Position numbers and translations under genes: made by a program
NCBI GenBank assembly: GCA_003250275.1
Contig: QKGW01000340.1
Location: forward strand, 1-19,069
Reading direction: 5' to 3'
Origin: Alphaproteobacteria bacterium
Lineage (GTDB): Bacteria > Pseudomonadota > Alphaproteobacteria > Rhodospirillales > Rhodospirillaceae
Length of the DNA stretch: 19,069 nt
The notes under the pieces: generated by a model
Told to the model about the DNA's origin: nothing
What the model saw: the letters and a program-made list of their open reading frames with translations, nothing else
Databases searched by the model: none
In this document: one piece after another, positions 7,125-14,120 of the stretch
How the letters are laid out: every line of letters begins with the position of its first letter
How positions within the stretch are numbered: position 1 is the stretch's first letter

Positions 7125-7703
7125 ATGGAAATTCTGGTCAAAGGCAAACAGATCGATCTCGGAGACGCATTCCGGGGTCATGCGGAAGCCACCCTGTCCC
7201 AGCTCGTCGAGAAGTATTTCGACCGCGCGATCGACGCCGCGGTGATCATCTCGAAGGACGCCCACCTGGTGAAGGCCGACATTTCGGTCCACCCGATTCG
7301 CGGACTGACCTTGCAGTCTGCCTCAGGAGGCCCCGACCCCTATGGCGCGCTCGACGGCGCCTGCGAAAAAATCGCCAAGCAGCTCCGCCGCTACAAGCGC
7401 CGACTGACCAACCACCCGAAAGCCAAGCCCGACGACAGCATCCTCGCGCAGCAGTTCATCATTCGCCCGGAACCGCAGGACGGCGAACTCCCTGCCGAGG
7501 AGGAGAGCCCGGTCGTCATCGCCGAGATGGCGACCGACATCCCGGAGTGCTCGGTCTCGGGCGCGGTAATGCGTCTTGACCTTTCCGACACAAACGCCAT
7601 TCTGTTTCGGAACAGTTCCCACGGCCGTCTCAACATGGTGTACCGTCGGCAGGACGGGAACATCGGTTGGATTGATCCAGAGGCAACCAACGGTAAAGGC
7701 TGA
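7125..7703 (+). CDS. hpf: Ribosome hibernation promoting factor, long form
   Basis: A 192-residue HPF/RaiA-type protein. Residues 1 to about 100 form the S30AE domain (start MEILVKGKQIDLGDAFRGHA, basic end KQLRRYKRRL), which binds the decoding centre of idle 30S subunits. A linker rich in Pro and Glu follows, then a C-terminal domain at about 145-188 (DLSDTNAILFRNSSHGRLNM and YRRQDGNIGWIDP). That domain defines the long form, which alone joins 70S ribosomes into 100S dimers. E. coli HPF (95 residues) lacks it; long HPF is normal in alphaproteobacteria. The ATG at 7125 has AGGA eight bases upstream. Position between rpoN and ptsN is the conserved one. It probably has its own promoter, given the 233-base gap after rpoN. 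Confidence 0.96.
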   Translation: MEILVKGKQIDLGDAFRGHAEATLSQLVEKYFDRAIDAAVIISKDAHLVKADISVHPIRGLTLQSASGGPDPYGALDGACEKIAKQLRRYKRRLTNHPKAKPDDSILAQQFIIRPEPQDGELPAEEESPVVIAEMATDIPECSVSGAVMRLDLSDTNAILFRNSSHGRLNMVYRRQDGNIGWIDPEATNGKG

Positions 7704-7740
7704 ACCGTCACGCGCACTCTGAGGCGTCCTCCGGGCCGCC

Positions 7741-7780
7741 TCCGGCAGAGCCGGAAGCCGCGTCCACGCGACGCGGCTTC
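7741..7780 (+). other. Tandem perfect hairpins between hpf and ptsN
   Basis: TCCGGC (7741-7746) and GCCGGA (7750-7755) form a 6-bp stem with loop AGA. Immediately after, GAAGCCGCGTC (7754-7764) and GACGCGGCTTC (7770-7780) form a perfect 11-bp stem with loop CACGC. The stems share two bases, so they cannot both be complete. Neither strand has a T-run afterwards. Likely roles are mRNA stabilisation, processing or factor-dependent attenuation between hpf and ptsN. Confidence 0.6.
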
Positions 7781-7851
7781 GCCCTCAACAAGAACGGCGC
7801 GCACAAGCGCCCACGGCACCGCCGGATCGCGTGGATGGACCGAGGATAACG

Positions 7852-8316
7852 ATGACCCTTGCAGAGTTGATCGCACCCAACGCGGTGATTCCCGCCCTTA
7901 AGGCAAACAGCAAGAAGCAGGCGCTGCAGCTGCTTGCGCAGAAGGCCGCCGAAGTCACCGGCATCAAGGAAGGGACGATTCTCGAAGGCCTGCTCGAACG
8001 CGAGCGTCTCGGCTCGACCGGCGTCGGCAACGGCATTGCGATCCCGCACGCCAAGCTCACCGGTATCGACCGCCTGTTCGGCATCTTCGCGCGTCTCGAA
8101 CACCCGGTGGAGTTCGACTCCATCGACGACCATCCGGTCGACCTGATCTGTCTCCTGATCGCCCCCGAGGGCGCGGGAGCCGACCATCTCAAGGCGCTGG
8201 CGCGGGTTTCGCGCCTTTTGCGCGATAAGGGGATCTGCGAAAAGCTGCGCGGCGCCACCGAGGCCGACGCGCTCTACGCCCTCCTCCTCGATTCCGAGCG
8301 TTCCCGCGCCGCGTGA
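7852..8316 (+). CDS. ptsN: Nitrogen PTS enzyme IIA (EIIA-Ntr)
   Basis: A 154-residue PTS EIIA type-2 protein. The phosphoacceptor is His66 in GIAIPHAK, preceded by LLERERLGSTGVGNG, a hallmark of EIIA-Ntr. It accepts phosphate from the EI-Ntr/NPr relay and acts as a regulator, not in sugar uptake; known partners in other bacteria include potassium transporters and sensor kinases. Here, as in many proteobacteria, it is the last gene behind rpoN and hpf. The ATG at 7852 has GAGGA five bases upstream. An in-frame GTG at 7831 would add seven residues that include the ribosome site, so I reject it. A strong terminator follows 25 bases after the stop. Confidence 0.96.
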   Translation: MTLAELIAPNAVIPALKANSKKQALQLLAQKAAEVTGIKEGTILEGLLERERLGSTGVGNGIAIPHAKLTGIDRLFGIFARLEHPVEFDSIDDHPVDLICLLIAPEGAGADHLKALARVSRLLRDKGICEKLRGATEADALYALLLDSERSRAA

Positions 8317-8341
8317 CCGCCACGGAATTCCCAGAAAAAAG

Positions 8342-8369
8342 GCCGGAAGCGACGCTTCCGGCTTTTTTT
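8342..8369 (+). terminator. Bidirectional intrinsic terminator between ptsN and hsp20
   Basis: GCCGGAAGC (8342-8350) and GCTTCCGGC (8354-8362) form a perfect 9-bp stem with loop GAC, followed by seven T (8363-8369). Six A (8335-8340) sit on the other side, so the minus-strand transcript also ends in a stem plus U-run, 15 bases after the hsp20 stop. It closes both convergent units. Confidence 0.93.
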
Positions 8370-8383
8370 CGTGCGGGCGCCGC

Positions 8384-8845
8384 TCAGGCGTCGTTCTTGG
8401 CGTCGATGGTCATCGTCGCGGGTGCGGGCGCGCCCTTGCCGATCTTGATCTGACGCACCTGGGTCTCCGGCGGCGGACGGCGCAGATCGATGTGCAGCAG
8501 GCCACGGTCGAGCGCCGCGCCGGTCACCTCGATGCCCTCGGCGAGCACGAAGCTGCGCTGGAACTGACGCGCCGCGATGCCGCGGTGGAGGAACACCCGC
8601 TCGGTCTCGTCGCCGGCGATGCGCCCGGCGACGGTGAGCTGGTTGGCCTCGAGCGTCACCGAGAGGTCCGCCTCGGAAAACCCGGCGACCGCGAGGGTGA
8701 TGCGCAGGCCGTCCTCGGCCACCTGTTCGATGTTGTAGGGGGGATAGCCTTCCGCCGAGGTCTTGGAGATCCGGTCGAGCATCCGCTCGAAGTGGTCGAA
8801 CCCGAGCAATAGCGGGCTGTTGAAGGTACCTGAAACGCGGGCCAT
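8384..8845 (-). CDS. Small heat-shock protein, Hsp20/IbpA family
   Basis: A 153-residue holdase chaperone that keeps unfolding proteins soluble for Hsp70/ClpB refolding. The N-terminus (residues about 3-35) has the IbpA-type FNSPLLLGFDHFERMLDRI segment. The alpha-crystallin domain spans about 38-130, with YPPYNIEQ opening it, LAVAGFSEADLSVTLE in the middle, and FLHRGIAARQFQRSF. The C-terminal IxI oligomerisation motif is IKI in RQIKIG. The ATG at 8845 is preceded by GGAGA at seven bases. A GTG at 8947 would add 34 Arg/Pro-rich residues and is rejected. The gene is divergent from the SulP transporter and convergent with ptsN. Confidence 0.95.
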   Translation of the reverse strand: MARVSGTFNSPLLLGFDHFERMLDRISKTSAEGYPPYNIEQVAEDGLRITLAVAGFSEADLSVTLEANQLTVAGRIAGDETERVFLHRGIAARQFQRSFVLAEGIEVTGAALDRGLLHIDLRRPPPETQVRQIKIGKGAPAPATMTIDAKNDA

Positions 8846-8976
8846 GAGAACGTCTCCGAGAACCGGCGCATCGGCCGCGCGGTCCGCCCGAAGGCACGGA
8901 CGGCGACGGAAACGCCGGGGGATTCCGGGCCCGCCCGATTGCGGCACCCGTGGCGCGCAACCGCACGCTTGGGAAG

Positions 8977-9006
8977 AATGTCGCGGCAGAACCGCCCCCC
9001 GTCAAG
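8977..9006 (-). promoter_or_regulatory. Candidate promoter of hsp20
   Basis: On the minus strand TTGACG (9005-9000) and GACATT (8982-8977) are 17 bases apart. The same bases read CTTGACG and CGACATTC, which also resemble the heat-shock sigma-32 boxes CTTGAAA and CCCCATNT at a 16-base spacing. Which sigma factor is used cannot be told by eye. Confidence 0.4.
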
Positions 9007-9022
9007 CCGCGCGCGCCCTCTT

Positions 9023-9051
9023 TTGGCGGGAAATCCGGTGCCAAGTATGAT
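9023..9051 (+). promoter_or_regulatory. Candidate promoter of the SulP gene
   Basis: TTGGCG (9023-9028) and TATGAT (9046-9051) are 17 bases apart, a good sigma-70 fit. The predicted start near 9058 leaves a leader of about 97 bases. The -35 boxes of this and the divergent hsp20 candidate lie only 16 bases apart. Confidence 0.55.
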
Positions 9052-9154
9052 AAGAACGCACCCGCGAATCGCCCACGACGCCTGTGGCGACGGCCGCGTT
9101 CCGCGCGCCGTTCGAAGACGCCGCGCGGCAGCGTTTCAGTCAGGAGAGACATCG

Positions 9155-10813
9155 ATGGGTAGCGCAAACGGCTCCATGCTCGGGGCCATCACCGGCGTCC
9201 GCTTCAACAATCTGCGCGGCGACCTCTACGGCGGCGTCACCGCCGCGATCGTCGCCCTGCCGCTCGCGCTCGCCTTCGGCGTCGCCTCGGGCGTCGGCGC
9301 GATCGCGGGCCTGTACGGCGCGATCTTCGTCGGCCTGTTCGCCGCGCTGTTCGGCGGCACCAACACCCAGGTTTCGGGCCCTACCGGCCCGATGACCGTG
9401 GTGATGGCTTCGATCTTCACCCACTTCGCCGACCGCCCGGCGCTCGCCTTCACCACGGTGATGCTCGGCGGCGCGCTGCAGATCGCCTTCGGCGTGCTCA
9501 AGCTCGGGCGCTACGTCGCGTTCGTGCCGTTCACCGTGATCTCCGGCTTCATGAGCGGCATCGGCTGCATCATCATCGCCATCGAGGTCGCGCCGCTGTT
9601 CGGCCACGAGGCATCGAAGCACGGCGTGCTGAACGCGATCGAGATGATCCCCGCCGCGGTCTCGAACCCGAACTGGGACGCCACCATCGTCGGCCTCGCC
9701 ACACTCGCGATCGTCTGCTTCACCCCGAAGGCGATCGCGCGGATCGTGCCCTCGCCGCTGATCGCGCTGATCGTCGGCACCCTCGCGGTGGTGTTCTTCC
9801 TCGGCGGCGCGCCGGTGATCGGCGAAATCCCGACCGGCCTGCCGACCCCGCACGTGCCGCACATCACCCTCGGCACCTTCTCCCAGATCCTGATGTCGGC
9901 GTTCATCCTCGCGCTTCTGGGCACCATCGACAGCCTGCTCACCTCGCTGATCGCCGACAACGTCACCGGCACCCACCACAACTCCGACAAGGAGCTGATC
10001 GGCCAGGGCATCGGCAACGTCGTCGCGGGCCTGTTCGGCGGCATCCCCGGCGCGGGCGCGACGATGCGCACCATGGTCAACATCCGCGCCGGCGGCCGCA
10101 CCGCGCTTTCGGGAACGATCCACGCGCTCGTGCTCCTCGCCCTCGTCGCCGGCCTCGCGCCGCTCGCCGAGAAGATCCCGCTCGCGGTGCTCGCCGGCAT
10201 CCTCCTCAAGGTCGGTTACGACATCATCGACTGGGACTACCTCAAGCGCCTCAAGGGCGACGACATCACCGGCATCGCGGTGATGGTGACGGTGCTGGTG
10301 CTGACCGTGCTCGTCGACCTGATCATGGCGGTCGGCGTCGGCATCATCATGGCCTCGATGCTGTCGGCGGCGCGGATGTCCGACGAGCAGGTGAAGAACC
10401 TCCTGGTCATCGGCAAGGACTGGGAAAGCGTGCCGATGACCGACGTCGACCGCGCCGTGCTCGCCTCGGCGAAGGGCCGGATCATGCTGGTCCACTTCAA
10501 CGGCGCGTTCAGCTTCTGCTCGGCCAAGCGCATCACCCTCGCGGTGCCGGACTTCCAGGACGAAAAGGCGATCGTGATCGACTGCTCGGATCAGACCAGC
10601 TTCGACACCTCGTCGGTAATGGCGATCGACGCGCTGGTGCAGCGCGCGCTCAGCCAGAACGTCGCGGTGATCGTCGCGGGCGCGGGCAACGACGCGGTCT
10701 CGCACCTCGAAGCGATGCGCGTGCTCGACGACGTGCCCGCCGAAAACCGCCTTCCGACCCGCACCCAGGCGCTCAAGCGCGCCGCCGAACTCGCGGCGGA
10801 CCTCGCCGCCTGA
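9155..10813 (+). CDS. SulP-family anion transporter, BicA-like (putative bicarbonate uptake)
   Basis: A 552-residue inner-membrane carrier. The N-terminal part, residues about 10-410, is hydrophobic and has the SulP core: FNNLRGDLYGGVTAAIVALP, FGGTNTQVSGPTGPMTVVMA, VISGFMSGIGCIIIAIE. The C-terminal STAS domain covers about 430-545 (FNGAFSFCSAKRI, then VIDCSDQTSFDTSSVMAID). From memory, several stretches are almost identical to cyanobacterial BicA, a sodium-dependent bicarbonate importer: SGPTGPMTVV, HNSDKELIGQGIGNV, GRTALSG, VGYDIIDW. Related alphaproteobacterial proteins are usually annotated only as sulfate permeases. The start at 9155 has AGGAGA eight bases upstream; the open frame extends further up but without support. 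No carbonic anhydrase gene is adjacent, so bicarbonate remains an inference; sulfate is the alternative. Confidence 0.92.
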   Translation: MGSANGSMLGAITGVRFNNLRGDLYGGVTAAIVALPLALAFGVASGVGAIAGLYGAIFVGLFAALFGGTNTQVSGPTGPMTVVMASIFTHFADRPALAFTTVMLGGALQIAFGVLKLGRYVAFVPFTVISGFMSGIGCIIIAIEVAPLFGHEASKHGVLNAIEMIPAAVSNPNWDATIVGLATLAIVCFTPKAIARIVPSPLIALIVGTLAVVFFLGGAPVIGEIPTGLPTPHVPHITLGTFSQILMSAFILALLGTIDSLLTSLIADNVTGTHHNSDKELIGQGIGNVVAGLFGGIPGAGATMRTMVNIRAGGRTALSGTIHALVLLALVAGLAPLAEKIPLAVLAGILLKVGYDIIDWDYLKRLKGDDITGIAVMVTVLVLTVLVDLIMAVGVGIIMASMLSAARMSDEQVKNLLVIGKDWESVPMTDVDRAVLASAKGRIMLVHFNGAFSFCSAKRITLAVPDFQDEKAIVIDCSDQTSFDTSSVMAIDALVQRALSQNVAVIVAGAGNDAVSHLEAMRVLDDVPAENRLPTRTQALKRAAELAADLAA

Positions 10814-10851
10814 GCATGGCGCCATGCCCGGGCGGCATAACGCCCGGGCAT
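10814..10851 (+). terminator. Palindrome and hairpin after sulP, weak terminator
   Basis: Directly after the stop codon lies the perfect 14-base palindrome GCATGGCGCCATGC (10814-10827). It overlaps a perfect 11-bp stem, ATGCCCGGGCG (10824-10834) with CGCCCGGGCAT (10841-10851), loop GCATAA. Only two T follow the stem, so intrinsic termination is doubtful, but the position fits the end of the sulP transcript. Confidence 0.55.
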
Positions 10852-10860
10852 TCGCGGCGC

Positions 10861-10889
10861 GTGACACACCGCGCCAAAATCAGTATGAC
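10861..10889 (+). promoter_or_regulatory. Candidate promoter of the pit operon
   Basis: GTGACA (10861-10866) and TATGAC (10884-10889) are separated by 17 bases. The start would be near 10896. This leaves only 11 bases before the ATG at 10907 but 56 before the GTG at 10952, which is one reason to prefer the GTG as the pit start. No Pho box was recognised. Confidence 0.5.
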
Positions 10890-10951
10890 ACTTCCGCGAC
10901 AATTCGATGACAGCGGCTCCCCGCCAAGGGCGAGCCGGACGCGGGGGTTCG

Positions 10952-12481
10952 GTGGCTGACACTCTTTCCAAGGATCTGAAGCGCATCTCTCAGCTCGAGG
11001 ATGCGACCCGGCAACTCGGCACTTTCAAGAGAGCGATCGGCCTCGGCGGCCTCTTCATGATCGGGGTGCTGGTGTTCACCCTCACCCTGGGCGGCACCGG
11101 CAACGCCTACTGGTTCGTCGTCGTCGCGGGCGTGATCGGCGCGTACATGGCGCTCAACATCGGCGCCAACGACGTCGCCAACAACGTCGGTCCGGCGGTC
11201 GGCTCGCGCGCGCTTTCGATGATGGGCGCGCTCGCGATCGCCGCGGTGTGCGAAGCCGCGGGCGCGGTGATCGCGGGCGGCGACGTGGTCTCGACGATCT
11301 CCAAGGGCATCATCGACCCCGCCCAGGTCTCCGATCCCGACACCTTCATCCTCGCGATGATGGCCTCGCTGCTCGCCGCCGCACTGTGGATCAACATCGC
11401 CACCTCGATCGGCGCGCCGGTCTCCACCACCCACTCGGTGGTCGGCGGCGTCGTCGGCGCGGGCATCGTCGCGGCGGGCGCGGACGCGATCGCCTGGGAC
11501 ACGATGCGCTCGATCATCTTCTCGTGGGTGGTCTCGCCGGTGCTCGGCGGCCTCGTCGCGTGCGCCTTCCTCGCCTTCATCAAGGTTGCGATTCTCTACC
11601 AGCCGAACCGCATCGCCGCGGCGCGGCGCTGGATTCCGCCGCTGATCGCGGTGCTCGCGGCGTGCTTCACCATCTACCTCGTGCTCAAGGGCCTCGGCCA
11701 CATCTGGAAGCCGCCGTTCGTCGTCACCCTCGGCCTCGGCCTCGCCGCCGGCGTCGCCACCCAGGTGGTGATGAAGCCGGTGGTCGCGCGCCAGTCGGCG
11801 TTCCTCGAAAACCGCCGCAAGTCGGTGAGCTCGCTGTTCACCATGCCGCTGATCGTCTCCGCCGCGCTGCTCTCGTTCGCGCACGGCGCCAACGACGTCG
11901 CCAACGCGGTCGGGCCGCTCGCCGCGATCGTCCACGCGGCGCAGGGCGGCGGCATCGCCGCCAAGGTGACGCTGCCGTGGTGGGTGCTGGTGGTCGGCGC
12001 GCTCGGCATCGCCTTCGGCCTCGTGCTGTTCGGGCCGAAGCTGATCCGCACCGTCGGCGAGAAGATCACCAAGCTCGACCAGACCCGCGCCTTCTGCGTC
12101 GCGCTCTCGGCGGCGGTGACGGTGCTCGTCGCCTCCGCCCTCGGCCTTCCGGTGAGCTCGACCCACATCGCCGTCGGCGGCGTGTTCGGCGTCGGTTTCC
12201 TGCGCGAGTACTGGGCCAACGTGATGCGCCCGGCGCACCCCAAGCGCAGCACCATCCGCTCGGATTTCCACCTGCCGCTCGACTCGGTCGGCGATTTCCC
12301 GCCGATCGCCCCGGCGGGGCCGACGCGGCCCAAGGCGCGCAAGGCGCAGAAGCGCCGCCTGGTGCGCCGCCGCCACCTCCAAACCATCGTCGCCGCGTGG
12401 CTGATCACGGTGCCGTTGTCGGCGGTGCTGGCTGCCGGTATCTTTCTCGGGTTGCGGGCGCTGATTCCGCTCACCTCCTGA
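10952..12481 (+). CDS. pit: Inorganic phosphate transporter, PiT family
   Basis: A membrane carrier of 509 residues from the GTG. It has the two inverted PiT signatures, GANDVANNVGP (71-81) and GANDVANAVGP (312-322), each followed later by a PVSTTHS or PVSSTHI motif. PiT proteins take up phosphate as metal-phosphate complexes driven by protons. The hydrophilic N-terminus (VADTLSKDLKRISQLEDATR) and long central loop are usual for the longer bacterial type. Two starts are possible: ATG 10907 adds 15 Arg/Gly-rich residues and has no ribosome site, while GTG 10952 follows GGGGG and suits the promoter position. I chose the GTG with moderate certainty. The C-terminal part has an Arg/Lys-rich cytoplasmic stretch (KARKAQKRRLVRRRH) before a last helix. 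A PstS-like gene follows after 14 bases. Confidence 0.95.
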   Translation: MADTLSKDLKRISQLEDATRQLGTFKRAIGLGGLFMIGVLVFTLTLGGTGNAYWFVVVAGVIGAYMALNIGANDVANNVGPAVGSRALSMMGALAIAAVCEAAGAVIAGGDVVSTISKGIIDPAQVSDPDTFILAMMASLLAAALWINIATSIGAPVSTTHSVVGGVVGAGIVAAGADAIAWDTMRSIIFSWVVSPVLGGLVACAFLAFIKVAILYQPNRIAAARRWIPPLIAVLAACFTIYLVLKGLGHIWKPPFVVTLGLGLAAGVATQVVMKPVVARQSAFLENRRKSVSSLFTMPLIVSAALLSFAHGANDVANAVGPLAAIVHAAQGGGIAAKVTLPWWVLVVGALGIAFGLVLFGPKLIRTVGEKITKLDQTRAFCVALSAAVTVLVASALGLPVSSTHIAVGGVFGVGFLREYWANVMRPAHPKRSTIRSDFHLPLDSVGDFPPIAPAGPTRPKARKAQKRRLVRRRHLQTIVAAWLITVPLSAVLAAGIFLGLRALIPLTS

Positions 12482-12495
12482 CCGGACGCCCGACC

Positions 12496-13521
12496 ATGCC
12501 GCTTCGCCGCCTCTTCGCCGTCATTCTCTTCGCCGCGCTGGGGGCGGCACCCGCCGCCGCCGCCGAACGCGAGACCCTGCGTATCGTCGGCAGCTCGACG
12601 ATGTACGCCTACCTCGCCGAGGCCGCCGAGGACTTCGGCCGCGACACGCCCTTCCGCGCGCCGGTGATCGAGGCGACCGGCACCGTCGGCGGCTTCAAGA
12701 TCTTCTGCTCCGACGTCGGGCTCAATTCGCCCGACCTGATCGCCGCGTCGCGGCGGATCACCCCGATCGAGGAGGAGCACTGCCTCTCCAACAGCATCGC
12801 CGACATCGCCGAGTTCAAGGTCGGCTACGACGGCATCGTGCTCGCGCGCAGCCTCGAAGGTTCGCGCTTCGCGGTCAGCCGCGCGACGCTGTGGCGCGCG
12901 GTGGCGCGCTCGGTGAAGGTCGACGGCAAGCTCGTCGCCAACCCCTACCGCCTGTGGTCCGACATCTCGCCGACCCTCCCGGCGACGCCGATCCGCATCT
13001 ACGGTCCGCCGCTGACCTCTGGCACCCGCGACGTGTTCGTGCATCTGGTGATGAACCCGGGCTGCGCCGACCTGCCGGTCTCCGCCCCCGACGCCGAGGT
13101 CCGCGACGTCTGCGGCCACGTGCGCGAGGACGGCGCCTACGTCAACGCGGGCGAGGACGACGAGATGATCGCCCGCCGCCTGCTCGACGATCCGCAGGCG
13201 ATCGGGATCATCGGCTACGGCATCCTCAAGCGCCACATCCACCGCCTCCAGGGCCTGCCGGTCGAGGGCGTCGCCCCCTCCGACGAAAGCCTCGAGGACG
13301 GCAACTACCCGCTTTCGCGGCCGCTCTATCTCTACGTCAAGGTCGCGCACATCGGGCGCATCCCCGGGCTGATGGAGTTCGTCGAACGGTTTCTCGCCGA
13401 AAACATGATCGGCCCCGAGGGCCGCCTGTTCCGCTCCGGCCTGATCCCGATGCGCGCCGACGAATTCGCCTTCGTCCGCGAGGCGGTGCGCGAACTCAAG
13501 GCGCGCACCGGCAACCGCTGA
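12496..13521 (+). CDS. PstS-like phosphate-binding periplasmic protein
   Basis: A 341-residue secreted protein. Residues 1-23 form a signal peptide (Arg-Arg-Leu, hydrophobic core, then AAAA before ERETL). The mature part is a class II periplasmic binding protein of the PstS type: IVGSSTMYAYLAEAAEDFG near the start, GGFKIFCSDVGLNSPDLIAASRRI about residues 70-95 in two shorter blocks, VGYDGIVLA, and GPPLTSGTRDVFVHL near 170-185. The GSST and SGT elements supply phosphate ligands in known PstS proteins. The consensus TGTGGGFK reads TGTVGGFK here. No pstC, pstA or pstB gene is near; instead it follows pit by 14 bases and overlaps the next gene (TGATG). It may serve a distant Pst permease, or act as a phosphate scavenger or sensor. 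Confidence 0.87.
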   Translation: MPLRRLFAVILFAALGAAPAAAAERETLRIVGSSTMYAYLAEAAEDFGRDTPFRAPVIEATGTVGGFKIFCSDVGLNSPDLIAASRRITPIEEEHCLSNSIADIAEFKVGYDGIVLARSLEGSRFAVSRATLWRAVARSVKVDGKLVANPYRLWSDISPTLPATPIRIYGPPLTSGTRDVFVHLVMNPGCADLPVSAPDAEVRDVCGHVREDGAYVNAGEDDEMIARRLLDDPQAIGIIGYGILKRHIHRLQGLPVEGVAPSDESLEDGNYPLSRPLYLYVKVAHIGRIPGLMEFVERFLAENMIGPEGRLFRSGLIPMRADEFAFVREAVRELKARTGNR

Positions 13522-14006
13522 TGCGCCGCATCCTCGTCAGCGCATGCCTGCTCGGCGAGCCGGTGCGGTTCGACGGCGGCGCGCGCACCCTCGCCCACCC
13601 CGCGCTCGCGCGCTGGGCCTCCGAAGGCCGTCTGGTGCGGTTCTGCCCCGAATGCGCGGCAGGCCTGCCGACGCCCCGCCCCGCCGCCGAGATCGCCCCC
13701 GGCGACGACGCCGACGCGGTGCTCGACGGACGCGGCGCGATCCGCGACCGCGACGGCGCCGACCGCACCGCCGCCTTCCTCGCCGCCGCCCGTCTTGCGC
13801 TCGCAACCGCGCAGGCGCACGGCTGCGCCTTCGCCCTCCTCGCCGACCGCAGCCCGAGCTGCGGCGTCCGCCGCGTTCACGCCGGACGCTTCGACGGCAC
13901 CCTGCGCGCGGGCATGGGGGTGACGGCGGCGCTGCTCGTGCGCCACGGCGTGCGAGTCTTCGCCGAGACCGAAATCGACGCCCTCGCGGCGCGCCTCGCC
14001 GAATGA
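13521..14006 (+). CDS. DUF523 family protein (TudS-like, possible [4Fe-4S] desulfurase)
   Basis: A 161-residue cytoplasmic protein. It opens with the family signature ILVSACLLGEPVRFDGG, has RFCPECAAGLPTPRPAAEI about 41-58, and ends its core with DRSPSCGVRRV about 109-119. Three cysteines fall in the conserved places: Cys9, Cys42 (or Cys45) and Cys114. In the characterised relative TudS, a thiouracil desulfurase, three cysteines hold a [4Fe-4S] cluster and the fourth iron site binds sulfur. A role in removing sulfur from thiolated bases is thus possible but not shown here. The start overlaps the stop of the PstS-like gene (TGATG), so it is the last gene of the pit operon, an unexpected partner for phosphate genes. 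Confidence 0.87.
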   Translation: MRRILVSACLLGEPVRFDGGARTLAHPALARWASEGRLVRFCPECAAGLPTPRPAAEIAPGDDADAVLDGRGAIRDRDGADRTAAFLAAARLALATAQAHGCAFALLADRSPSCGVRRVHAGRFDGTLRAGMGVTAALLVRHGVRVFAETEIDALAARLAE

Positions 14007-14039
14007 AAAATCCCGGCCTCCGCGGGTGCGAAGGCCGGG
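14006..14039 (-). terminator. Intrinsic terminator for the chemoreceptor gene (minus strand)
   Basis: On the minus strand CCCGGCCT (14039-14032) pairs with AGGCCGGG (14019-14012) around a 12-base loop, followed by ATTTTT (14011-14006). It lies about 160 bases after the chemoreceptor stop and touches the DUF523 stop codon. The plus strand has the stem but no T-run. Confidence 0.65.
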
Positions 14040-14120
14040 TACGAAACCATTCGACAGGAGAAACGTAACGCTACTCAACAAGGTTGCTTGCTCGGTACCA
14101 GTACTCTGACGTCCCAAATG

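Larger units (their letters stand above)
8846..9154. other. Divergent intergenic region between hsp20 and sulP
   Basis: These 309 bases hold two back-to-back promoter candidates, described separately, and on the minus strand an hsp20 leader of about 125 bases. The leader contains CGGCG (8901-8905) and CGCCG (8913-8917) as a stem. It also has GAGA/TCTC (8856-8853 and 8849-8846, minus strand), which overlaps the ribosome site up to the ATG. No gene is visible in it. Confidence 0.6.

Noticed and set aside
8846..8947. N-terminal extension of the Hsp20 protein from a GTG at 8947
   Set aside because: Arg/Pro-rich residues absent from IbpA-type proteins; the ATG at 8845 has a good ribosome site.
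9027..9044. Minus-strand TTGGCAC upstream of hsp20 as a sigma-54 promoter
   Set aside because: The -24 half is excellent, but the -12 position reads TTTCC and lacks the essential GC.
14040..14085. Partial resemblance to the c-di-GMP-I (GEMM) riboswitch (GAAACCATTCGACAGG and AACGTAACGC)
   Set aside because: The paired segments and tetraloop/receptor positions of the known fold do not line up, and no gene follows on the plus strand. An Infernal search against the GEMM model would settle it.
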